Shown here one piece after another: positions 1 through 11,500 of a stretch of 64,000 nt of DNA; position 1 is the stretch's first letter, and each line of letters opens with the position of its first letter. A program made the translations under genes and the position numbers. The notes under the pieces were generated by a model. That model worked only from the letters and a program-made list of their open reading frames with translations. It was not told where the DNA came from and searched no databases. Source of the stretch: Apostichopus japonicus (lineage: Eukaryota > Echinodermata > Holothuroidea > Aspidochirotida > Stichopodidae); contig NC_092582.1 in the NCBI RefSeq assembly GCF_037975245.1, positions 23,150,577-23,214,576 of the forward strand. Direction: 5' to 3'.

Positions 1-512
1 ACAAGATACCAATGACCAGGGTTATGTTGTAAAGTCGTGTGAGAGAGCCTTGGCTCTGAACAAGATTGTAAACCTAAATAAAAATAATAATAATAAAAGT
101 AAGAAATGTTAGCAGTGATCTGTAGTCTCTTTAAATTACTGAAGCTTTAACGACAAAAAATTCACACTTACGGTACTGTAGCTACCATAGATCTACAAAT
201 GTGATTTGTTGCAGCTCACTCAAAGCAGGGAGTTGTTATGCTCAAAGTCATGCTGTCCGTCCTCTCTAGCATATTTTGTGGTCGGAGAAATGACCATCAA
301 TGAAAGTGACTGGATCACTGAGTCTAGCTAACAAGACCTTTAGGATAGTTCCTAAGCTGCCAACTTAAAGCTCGATAGGAAAACAACTCTTTATGGATTC
401 TTTGTTATGAATAACTGCGAATTGGATCTACGGCTGCTCCCAGGTAGTAAACATCTGCCATGTACAACTGCAAATGACTTTGGAATGTCGCTGCAGTGTT
501 TCTCTGCTGTTA
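1..512. other. Intergenic, no gene seen
   Basis: No convincing coding exon. Bases 45-100 read like the 3' end of a retroposed repeat, finishing in an (AAT)n run. The short open frames here lack any recognisable domain or splice-consistent partner. Confidence 0.5.
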
Positions 513-832
513 ATAACATAGAAACGATGATAATAGTCAGCAGTTATTTTTACGAAGCTGAAGCGACCACAAATGTGGGAGGAATCCCCCACAGGCTTAT
601 GGATTACAACTTACATCTCAGGTGGCTTTCCAATTTACCATTTTAACTCAGATTTGGAATCTTTTCAAGTTAGAAAGTCATTTCAGATGTGAAATCCGTA
701 GATTGCTGTTGGATGAAAAACCCCTTAGTATGACCTGACCGGGTATCGAACCCGGAACCTCCCAATTGCTAAGCCTTAATATAGCTTCAGATGCCAACAC
801 CTGTATCCATTAGGCCACAGCACCAGTATACC
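513..832 (-). mobile_element. tRNA-derived SINE, copy 1
   Basis: On the minus strand the element opens with a tRNA-like head (about 826-724) with an A-box-like TGGCCTAATGG and a B-box GGTTCGATACC, then a tRNA-unrelated body running down to about 513. The same body and head recur at 57890-58206, also on the minus strand. The head has an oversized middle and no clean cloverleaf or acceptor stem, so it is a SINE promoter rather than a functional tRNA. Boundaries are approximate and come from comparing the two copies. Confidence 0.8.
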
Positions 833-1880
833 ATGACATAAGTTAGTAACATAGCTTCTCTGGTGTCAAAACAATGTGTAACCTACTGTATATTACGGGC
901 AAAAAATATTCCACACTGCTCGTTGTAAACTTGATCACAATATTATCTTGCCCCTAACTCAAGATATGGTTGATTGAGTATGACCTCATTTGACTGGCTA
1001 AACCTTCAACTACTCCAGGGAACTTGTATCACAGTAGTAAGGAGTATGTGAATGTCATATGGGCAAATGCTCATCAATTTGTTTAGTTTTGGCCAAGTTG
1101 TTTGTTATACTCTTTTTCTGGCATGCAAACTGTACATGCCTCAGAGTCCATTTCTGCCTATCACCAATGTGTTTGCCCACTGTATTTTACATGACTGTAT
1201 TTATCTGCATTTATTTTGGATGCATACAATTCCCACCTCTGACACCATGCGTAGGCCTAATGTTTGTGTCAGCTATGAGAATTTAGAAATGATATGGAGT
1301 GTCTATATTGAACTCTATTTATCTGTAAGTGTCTTATATGTATACTGGACTGGTCAGATATGAATGCCTAAAAATTCCTACTTCTGACACCATGTGTAAT
1401 GTTTTTCAGTAATGAGAATTCAGACATAACATGTGGTATTCATATATGTGTATTTTACTTGTGAATTTCTCAAAGTATACGTGAAAGGTCGAGGTGGCAC
1501 TTATACTGTATGTACATTAAGATGTAGCCTACAATAGTTCCAAGTTTATGTGGAGAGCTGCATGGTCACTTATTAATAACCAATTTGCATACAACCCAAG
1601 AGCGCATCTGACTCACTGGTACTTTTGAGTCGGTACACAAGATTATTCTTATAGACTAGCGTTATCAGTCAGCTTCCCTGTTCTTGTAAATACCACACTT
1701 TTTCAACTGTGCAATGTGGACACACTCAATGCGAAATCAATGGATCTGACTTTTCATACAATTTGATAGAAAATTCTCAAAATCAGGACATTCTTATTAC
1801 CCTTTCCCATTGAGATCTCCAATTCTATTTGGGATGCTTGAATTTTGCATTCAGGAACAAAAGATCATTGTATACATATC
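833..1880. other. Intergenic, nothing recognised
   Basis: AT-rich sequence. Overlapping open frames near 1052-1363 look random: low complexity, no domain, no splice context. Confidence 0.5.
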
Positions 1881-2018
1881 TTTACTGGGATTGTCTCTGG
1901 GACAGGTTGTCATCGACCAGAGGTGAATATAACTTCTGTAAAGTGCTTTGAGACCATTCGCTGATATTAAGTGCTATATAATATTGAACATTTTTATTAG
2001 TATTATTATTATTATTAT
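1881..2018 (+). repeat. LINE/SINE-type 3' tail with (ATT)n end
   Basis: The stretch contains 'GTAAAGTGCTTTGAGACC' followed by a 'GTGCTATATAA' motif and an ATT-rich simple tail. This combination is typical of 3' ends of L2/CR1-related retroposons and SINEs that use their tails. A related tail in the opposite orientation lies at about 46918-47000. Confidence 0.6.
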
Positions 2019-2159
2019 GACTTGATATTGTTTTGTGAGGTCTCAAAACGGTTTGTCACATTTTAGTAGGATTGCAGATTACTTCTGTCCACTACCACAC
2101 ATTTACCAATATCTAGATATTTTTTATATGTCTTGCAAATTGGTTGTCTCCACCTGTCT

Positions 2160-2161
<2 letters not shown>

Positions 2162-2191
<30 letters not shown>
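2162..2191. repeat. (TA)n microsatellite
   Basis: About fifteen TA dinucleotides. Confidence 0.95.
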
Positions 2192-2193
<2 letters not shown>

Positions 2194-2420
2194 TCAGGTT
2201 TTTTTATTACAATATTATGTAATTGCTTGACAGATGATTGGAAAATTAAATCGAAAGATAGCAAACTCCATTCCCCTGCTTTTTTCTGTCAACAGTCTAA
2301 AATACTGAAAAGGTGCTTTACAAAAACCAGCCCAAAGGGGCTCTATTGGTTCCTCGCTTAGTGGAATATTTAAGTATTGTATGGCATCCCCTAATATCAT
2401 AATATTTATGCCCACATCTA

Positions 2421-3171
2421 TGTGTGTTGGTGTCAATAGCCCTGAAGGTGTATCGCCCGTAACCTTAAATTGATATTTGATGCCAGTTGAACTCTGTCTA
2501 AGCATGGAGCTATTTTCGTTCAACCAACAACTGTATTCCAAGTTTGGATGTAATCTGATTAAACATTTTTGGAGTTATTGCAATTTTAAAAATGTTGGGC
2601 CCTCCCAATTAAAATTGGGCCTGACAATATTTTGCACATATATCGCCCCCCAAAAATATTTGGCCGAGGCAAATCAAAAATATATTTGCCCCAAGATAAT
2701 TGATCCTCAAAAAATGTGGGCTTAAATGGTACCAAAAACTATTGGGCCCATCAAATTTGGGCTCAGAGAATGTGTCCCAAAATGCATTTGAGGTGGAAAC
2801 TAGAGCAGCAATGGGAGCAGTGGCACAACCTGTTATGTGTGGAAGGAAAACAAATTCAGTGGTGGGCTGCCATGAGTATGTACTGCTAAAAGGGTACTTG
2901 GCATACAGCTCATTGGGCAAATGTGGTAAAGCACGGGTACCTCAACAACACTAGGGAAATCAGGTTCCACTGACTAGCAAATTCTACCCTGAAAGTAGTT
3001 CTAGCAAATTACTTGTGGTCACAAAATTTACTTAGACCACTTCCTTGGTTATAGACCAAGGAGCTACTGTATGAATGAAAATAGCTCCATGCTTAGACCG
3101 AGTTCAACTGGCATCAAATATCAATTGAAGGTTAGGGGTGATACACCTTCAGGGCTACGGACACACACACA
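2421..3171. repeat. Long inverted repeat (fold-back element)
   Basis: Arms of about 100 bp at 2421-2522 and 3072-3171 are near-identical in inverted orientation: 'GATATTTGATGCCAGTTGA' in the left arm matches 'TCAACTGGCATCAAATATC' in the right. A spacer of about 550 bp carries several repeats of 'TTGGGCC' or 'AAATTTGGGC' type. It looks like a non-autonomous fold-back transposon, but no target duplication could be fixed. Confidence 0.65.
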
Positions 3172-3924
3172 CATACTTGACTTCATGCGTAAGTCTTTGA
3201 CTGGTGCATTCTCTTGGCCAAGTACGTAGACCTGATGTTTTCTTGGGTCGCCATACCAACATGTATTTTGCCTTGCTGGTGTTCCTAGTTTACACGGGAA
3301 CACAAGAAGGCGATACAAGCTGTTGAGTTAAGTTCTTGTTCAAATGAAAACTCTAAAACAAGGATCTTTGAGATGCTTTAAATCTATTCAGACTCGTGGA
3401 TTACAACATGAACATTGTTTATATCCCCAACCAGTGGTGGCGCTATAAACATATAGGTATCAGAGCCGAATGTCGTTACCAGAAATTTTCTGCAAAAGAC
3501 CTACAACAAGTGATGATAAAATTCATAGAAATGCAGCATTTTAAAAGAAATCAGAGCATCGGCACTCAATATTTATATTGCCAATGCTTCAGCATTAGGA
3601 ACGATGTTTCAAATCCGATAATTGCACATACATGCCAAAGGTGATGATGGTTAAGGCACGTGTCAGGAGGGAATGATAAAACAGTACATACGATTATGAA
3701 AGAGTGTTATAGCTAGAATGGAATTTGGCAAGGTTGTACATCCCAGTCTGCCTATCTGACTACTATAAAACACAAGCATGAAAGACTGAATGTAGTAAAA
3801 AGAATTGTCCCTCAAGGTCAGGGTTTTTATTTGCACTTATGGTCAGGGGGAAGGTAATTTTTTGGCTTAATACAGTTCCAAGTTTCTTCCACTTTTCATA
3901 CAAAATATCTCCCAAAGTGAGTGG
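3172..3924. other. Intergenic, nothing recognised
   Basis: No exon, repeat or RNA gene identified. The right edge leads into the duplicated block. Confidence 0.5.
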
Positions 3925-3933
3925 TACATGGCT

Positions 3934-3936
<3 letters not shown>

Positions 3937-3978
<42 letters not shown>
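3937..3978. repeat. (TA)n microsatellite
   Basis: TA run at the left edge of duplicated unit B. Unit A has only a short 'CTATATAA' at the matching place. Confidence 0.95.
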
Positions 3979-4396
3979 TATAACACATTTCAACCCCTAT
4001 GTGCCGATTCAGCCTGGTTGTAACCTGAACGTTTGGCCTCTCCAGCAATTTTTGTTAACTAGTAAGAATGCGACCATCTTAAGATGGCCCAGCAAAATGG
4101 AGGTGTGATATTTTCCATTTTTGAGGCAAAACATCTTTGTAACAGTTACTCCATTCACCTTTTAGGCTTCTTTTTTGAAATCTATGGCCAAAATTTGGCC
4201 TTTTCAGTTATTTTCTAGCATTTTCAAGAATTTATGAGGACTCAAATTGTACTTTGTAGTGGAGGCATGCTCAGTCGAGCAGCAGTGAGGCTGGGCACCT
4301 CGACAGCTGTATTAACTCAAACAGTGTAAGTCCCAGAATATTCAGAATTTTTTCATAACTTTTAAACTCACAAATGATGAAAAAATTAGGAAAAAG

Positions 4397-4416
4397 GGGG
4401 GGGGGGGGGGGGGGAG
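4397..4416. repeat. Poly-G tract
   Basis: Uninterrupted G run inside duplicated sequence. At the matching point of unit A (19505 onward) there is a G-rich stretch and a 925-bp insertion. Confidence 0.9.
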
Positions 4417-5637
4417 AGAAGACCTACCAGGCCTTTTGTTGATTTGGTATGGAATGACCATTATCATAATATCATAAAAGATGACAAACATTAATTCTTG
4501 AGGAACAATATTTCAGATAAACGTATTTACATATTTAAAAAGTGAAAAGTATAAATTCAAATATGTTTTGGCACATTTCAAACAAAAGTGTAGTAGCTAG
4601 ATAGCGAGAAGACAACAGACTGTATATGTCCATCAGGAGTAGATATAATGGTGTGTAATAAAAGTGTATAATAAACAAATCTTTGGAAGTTTGATGAAGA
4701 CCAAATGTCAGTGTTCGAAATTTGTTTTATACCTGAGAAACCTTGCAAAAAATAGTATGATGTCAACTTGGCAACTCATGAGTTAATTTAAAACTGTATA
4801 GTTGTATTAGTTGGTAATGCAAGATTCTTAAATCTATCCAACACAATTCAGCCATATTAGCTTTAGCTATATTATTACATACAATGTGAATATTGAGAAT
4901 GTTCAAGTATTGATGATAGGCACACAGCCCTTCCCCCATCCTCTCCCAATTCATTATAAAAAAAAACAAGGCATTTAAAGGAGACATGATTAAACTAAAC
5001 AATAAAAAGCAATGGTTTCATACCATGATAAAGGTGGGAGATATCACTATTCCTAAAGAACCCTTGAAAGGTGAGAAAACACAACCTTCATTGATTTACA
5101 TGATTGAAGTGGTTATGATGATGGATGTTTTCCTCAAACAACACTTAAAGTGGACTCCAATCACAAACTATCATTGAATATCTTAATAAACTGGACAATG
5201 TCATTTAATTTAATCTTACCAGTTTTACTTTGACCAAGGAAAGAGATGAGTTTTGTCCGAGAACATATCAAGTAAAACCAAAACAAACTAAAATATGTCC
5301 AGACTACTTGTGGCTCTGTGTTATCTTTTACTTGATCTTGTTAAAGTTATTCATCTTCCTCAGTGTAATAAACTTTTATTGAACAGACTGTTCATCATTC
5401 CCATGCCTTTCATACACAGCTAATGACAACCGATAGTTTGAGCTGATCCATATGATATGTCTGGTCAGTTCTAAGATTTGTTTCCAACTTCGTGTCTCAC
5501 TGTTAATTGGTAAATTATTTGGTGTAAAAAAGGCGTACTTGCATGGTGATAACCCCCCCCCCCCCCCACAAACTAAATGGATCATGTATGACAAAATATA
5601 TCAAATACAATTTTACTTCTGTTAAACATATATGGGA

Positions 5638-5643
5638 TTTATT
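5638..5643 (-). promoter_or_regulatory. Candidate poly(A) signal of DED-TIR gene B
   Basis: AATAAA on the minus strand about 200 nt after the gene B stop codon. The same hexamer lies at the matching position, about 200 nt after the stop, in gene A (22204-22209). Conservation in both copies supports it. Confidence 0.5.
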
Positions 5644-5843
5644 TCATGCAGTAAGTACTGTAAGTGTCTTTGATCACACTGCTTTTAACTTTCATATGAA
5701 AGGAACATTTCAAAAGAGGAAATGAGAAGTTAATTGCTAACTTAAGGGTGTGCTCTTTATACACCAGTGTATAAAAATGTGACTAGTTTGTACCAGTGGT
5801 TGCCCATGGTCTAGGTAAGAAATATAAAGAAATATGACAAGAA

Positions 5844-5878
5844 TCACTCCTTTCTGGTCACTTTGACTTCACTGTCAT
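5844..5878 (-). CDS. Gene B last coding exon
   Basis: Acceptor TTTTCAG precedes the exon, which reads in phase 1 as DDSEVKVTRKE then TGA. The gene A counterpart reads DASEVKVTKKE, with only conservative changes, which supports purifying selection on the tail. Confidence 0.7.
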
Positions 5879-8527
5879 CTGAAAAGAAAGAAAATTTACA
5901 ATTACCAGGTTTAATACTGAATTCATGACTTCCATTGCTTGCTGTTGATTGTCAATGCAGATGTGAAACACTGCAGATATCACCTGTAAGGTTCAAGTTC
6001 TGTAACCTCCCCTCCACTGTCTCCAAAAAATATAATCAATATAGATGGTTTCATGGCAAACATTCTTGAAAATTATTATGTTGTATTAAATTACTATCCA
6101 TTATTTATTTGTTGCTTTTAGCCAGTAACTAGATGCATACAAAACATAGTAATACTCAGCAATTAATGTACCAATAATGCTAATAGGTCCATCTATGCTT
6201 TACACATGAAGGTGACTGGAAGTCCCTATATCCCCAATAGTCCCTGGATTTCATGTGTCCTGGGATTTTATGTACAGCCCGCAAGGGGGGACTTCAAATT
6301 TAAAAAAAAAGCCCTGAATAATTTCAATTTTATCTCTTTTAACAGCCTCATGTTCGTAGAGAAAGCTTAGACCTAATTATGGGTCATTGTTTACAACCAC
6401 AAATGTAAAGCTCATTCATGGCTCCCAGAAAGAGGCAACCCAGACCAATGAATAGTTTCATAACCTGAAATTTCATGTGAAGCATAATCTTCCACTAAAT
6501 GCTGTATATTGACGCTCCCAGTTATTTCACGATTTTCCACTTCTGGTATTGTATTTTTATCTTGAAGAAATACTTGTTTCTGGATGAAGTATTTAAACCA
6601 GCAAGCACAGGATTTTCAAAGTGGGGGGGATGGGGGATGGGGGAGGGCCAAATTCCAAATCTAGGTAGGGCCAGAAGGGAATGAAGGATTTTATAGATGA
6701 CGGGGACTGGTCATTGAAACCTAAAAAGATTGGGGGAGTCTGAGGGTTCCTTGTCCAGATAAAAAACAAAACACATTTAGCTATTAAATATCAAATCAGG
6801 CATTGTGAGGTATACTTAGATCATAATTTAGGTCTTTATAATGAGTTGAAATAAAACAGTAACCCAAAAATTCCCCCAGGCTCATTAAGGCAGGCAACTA
6901 AATCTTTATTTAATAATGGAGGGGTTGCTGCTGCCCTGGGAGGCAATAAGGTTATATCCTATATAGGGGTCCTCCCACAGAAAACAAATTAACACTGCAC
7001 ATGCTAAATGATACCTTTTGGACTTGCATTGTGGACTATATAAATCAGGTTGACATAATAGCTACAAATGCAAAGTTTTGCCAAGAAGTATTTTGTGTGA
7101 GGTTTAACAAAAAGTATCGGAGGTGGGGGGGGGGGGGGTGGTGGATAGGGAGGGAAGGATACACCCAAAGATATGGTTCCCCTTTAATATGATTTCAATA
7201 CCCCATTAATAATTAATTACCCAGCAAATATTTTTGACAGGAATTTAACTGAGGATGGGGGCGGGGGGGGGGGGGGGTGCAGGTGGGCTAGGGTGACACA
7301 TCTTGTATGGGTCCTAAAAGTTCTTATAGGGCATCAACTTTTTAATTGTTCATCAACTTAACCAATTAAAGAAGATGAGATAACTCTATAAGCTAGAACT
7401 GCAAAGCAAAATGTTTCTTACCCCCATCTTGGCTAGATTTACGCTTCTGACTTCCAGATGTAGATGGACTCCCTGGAGCCACAAGTGTTTCGCCTAAGAA
7501 AGTAAGAGAGAAATAAAGAAAGTATCTGTACAACTGACAGAAAATTGTGGAAAGCCGTTATTTTATTTCAGTATATCTTGAAACAATTCCCGGAATCTAC
7601 AATTTTGTGACTAAATGTTTAAACAGGTTTCTACAAGCCCGAAGCTACTGGACAGTTCACTAGTGAGAGGCAAGGTGAAGCTAGCTGGAACATGTGAAGG
7701 TATGTGAAGGTTTGTGAAGGTATTTGAGGTTAAGTAAGTATCTATGACATGGTGCAAAATTTAGACTGGCGATATTCCTCAGCTATTCAGACCACCTTCT
7801 GTTTTGTGTATTAATGGATAATGTTGACTTCATTCCACAACACATTCAAGTTGCTATATACGTTAAACATTGCAAGGCAGATATACTGTAACTTAGCAGG
7901 GGATATTGTAAGTGGCACTTACCAGAATCATTTGCATCCCTTCCAAAGAGACACTCTTTGATCTTGTCAATAACATTTTGGAATTCTGGTTCGGGGTTAT
8001 CGATATACATCCGTGCATACACCAATTTAGTAGCCTCTAGTTGTATGCCTGGGTCGCCACCGTTCCTCGTCTGGTATGGCACCTTGACCTTCTCCAAGTG
8101 CAAGGGAATAATGAGTTTCTTGTGTGCTTTAGCAAGATTAAACTGAAACAAATAGAAAGCATATTGTTATGAAAAGTGATATCAATTCCAGGATTAATGA
8201 AACATCCAATTCTCCAGTGTCTGACTTTGGAGACGAACATTTGGCTTAGCCACCTCCCAACACTCTTAAAGGCTGACTACGCACCAGCATTGAGAAACAC
8301 ATAATTAGTAATAGATTAACTGGAAAAGTGCCATATCAAGGAACCTGTCTGCACCTCCAAGATAAGCAATAGATATGCGCAATCACTAGCTTCAATCACT
8401 AATAAGACAAGTGCTTTTTTTTTGTGTGCTTAATAACTAGTATAAATGCTTTTTTTATGCATTAGACTTGCTTTCATATAAACACATTATGAGCCAAATA
8501 ATTATCATAACAAGTATATATAAATAT

Positions 8528-8573
<46 letters not shown>

Positions 8574-11500
8574 ATACATATATATATATATGTATATATA
8601 TATATGGATAAGAATTATTATTATAAATATATATATATTTATATATATGCCAGGTTTCAAAACTTTGAATGTTTGTGCTCTTCATTAATCCAAGACAAAT
8701 TCAAATACTGAACTTATAAACTACTAGATACACTACAATCAAGTTAAAAGGTTTTTGAATACTTTGATCAACTGCCACATTGTCATCCCTTGATAATGTT
8801 TCTGTGTTCTCTGTGAGTCATGGAATAAATATGATATTGTGACAAACCTCATCCCTACATATTTCGGAGTCTATGTAATCCTTGGTGATCATGCAAAGCA
8901 TTATATCAGCTTTCTTGATGGCAGCAGTAATACTATCGAGAGTATAATCTCCTGGCAAGTTTCTTCTTGTATACATCCAGCAACTATCAACTCCAAAAAC
9001 TGACTCAATCTTTGATACCAACTTTGTTACCTCTTCTCTATTTTTTGAACTAAAACTGACGAAAAGAAAATCTGGAGAGAGAAAGTTAAGGTAAATAGGT
9101 ATTAAAGTGATGTCCAACCAATATTGTACAAGCCTAAATATAAAATGGAGGAATTCTTTAAAACTGAAGACTGTGATACTCAGTAGGGGTCAATAAGGAA
9201 GGGTTGCAAACACTACTTTAACATTAACAAAAGCTATCGATATTAACCTTCTAAGTAGAAAAGCACAATGTGTCAAAGAATTGCTAAACATGTCTTAAAA
9301 ACTCTTAAAGGATAATTTTTAAGCACAAATTTAATCTTGATATGTTCTCGAACATTACAAAGCACATGCTGCTATTTAGTCAAGCTTGTATTTTCTAAAT
9401 GAACACTTAATTTTTATGGTGCGTTTCCTTTTTGCCTTTTATTTGGACTACAAACCAAATAAGACTAAAATTCTGCCGCAAGTCAACATTTAATTGTTTG
9501 GTTACAAGTATCTGTGGTCACTCCAGAAGGCCCTTCTCAAAACAAAATCAATCAAAGCTTACCAGTATGATCACCTTTTTGTGATGGGGGAGACTTTACA
9601 GGTGAAGAGGAGGCAGAGCTTGCTACTAACTGTTTCTCTGTTAGGATGAAATGAAAAGGAAGAAAATAAAAAAGGTAAATTGGATCCAGAGTTTGTACAA
9701 TTAACAACTTGGAAGCCAGGGTAACTTTATTGTTCAAGACGATATGAGACATGACAAACATGGAGAACTATGAATAGATAATCACAATGTGTCAAAGAAT
9801 TGCTAAACATGTCTTAAAAACTCTTAAAGGATAATTTTTAGGCACAAAATTAATTTTGATATGTTCTTGAACATTACAAAGCACTGCTGCTTTTAATTCA
9901 AGCTTGGAATTGCTAAATGAACACTTAATTTTTAAGGAAGGGGCCCTTTGTACTTTTTACTTGGACTACAAACCTATCAAGACTAAAATTCTGCCGCAAG
10001 TCAACAAATTACAAGTATATGTGGTCACTCCAGAAGGCCCTTTTCAAAACAAAATCATTCAAAGCTTACCAGTATCATCACCTTTTTGTGATGGGGGAGA
10101 CTTTGCAGTTGAAGAGGAGGCAGAGCTTGCAACTGTCTGTCCCTCTGTTAGGATGAAATGAAAAGGAAGAAGAAGGGAAAAAGAGAAGGGTAAATTGGAT
10201 CCAGAATTTGTACAATTAACAATTTGGAAGCCTGGGTAACTTTATTGTTCAAGACGATCTTAGACATGACAAACATGGAGAACTATGAATAGATAATCAC
10301 AATGTGTCAAAGAATTGCTAAACATGTCTTAAAAACTCTTAAAGGATAATTTTAAGCACAAAATTAATTTTGATATGTTCTCGAACATTACAATGCACTG
10401 CTGTTATTTTGTTATTTTTGTCTAGCTCGTATTTTCTAAATGAACACTTAATTTTTAAGGAAGGGGCCCTTATGACCTTTCCTTGGACTACAAACATATT
10501 AAGACTAAAATTCTGCTGCAAGTCAATATTTAATTGTTTGGTTACAAAAATCTGTGGTCACTCCAGAAGGGGCCCTTTCAAAATGAAATCAAGCAAAGCT
10601 TACCAGTACGATCACCTTTTTGTGATGGGGGAGACTTTGCAGTTGAAGAGGAGGCAGAGCTTGCAACTGTCTGTTCCTCTGTTAGGATGAAATGAAAAGA
10701 GAGAAGAAAAAATAGGGTCAATTGGATCCAGAATTTATTTGTACAATTAACAACTTGTACTGTAAGCTAGGGTAACTTTATTGTTCAAGACGATATGAGA
10801 CATGACAAACATGGAGAACTATGAATAGATAATCACAATGTGTCAAAGAATTGCTAAACATGTCTTAAAAACTCTTAAAGGATAATTTTTAGGCACAAAA
10901 TTAATTTTGATATGTTCTTGAACATTACAAAGCACTGCTGCTTTTAATTCAAGCTTGGAATTGCTAAATGAACACTTAATTTTTAAGGAAGGGGCCCTTT
11001 GTACTTTTTACTTGGACTACAAACCTATCAAGACTAAAATTCTGCCGCAAGTCAACAAATTACAAGTATATGTGGTCACTCCAGAAGGCCCTTTTCAAAA
11101 CAAAATCATTCAAAGCTTACCAGTATCATCACCTTTTTGTGATGGGGGAGACTTTGCAGTTGAAGAGGAGGCAGAGCTTGCAACTGTCTGTCCCTCTGTT
11201 AGGATGAAATGAAAAGGAAGAAGAAGGGAAAAAGAGAAGGGTAAATTGGATCCAGAATTTGTACAATTAACAACTTGGAAGCCTGGGTAACTTTATTGTT
11301 CAAGACGATCTTAGACATTACAAACATGGAGAACTATGAATAGATAATCACAATGTGTCAAAGAATTGCTAAACATGTCTTAAAAACTCTTAAAGGATAA
11401 TTTTAAGCACAAAATTAATTTTGATATGTTCTCGAACATTACAATGCACTGCTGTTATTTTGTTATTTTTGTCTAGCTCGTATTTTCTAAATGAACACTT

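Noticed and set aside
407-646. 79-codon open frame as a gene
   Set aside because: Runs into the SINE body and has no domain or splice context.
724-826. Functional tRNA gene
   Set aside because: Intact B box but oversized, mispaired middle and no acceptor stem. Repeated with the same body elsewhere, so a SINE head.
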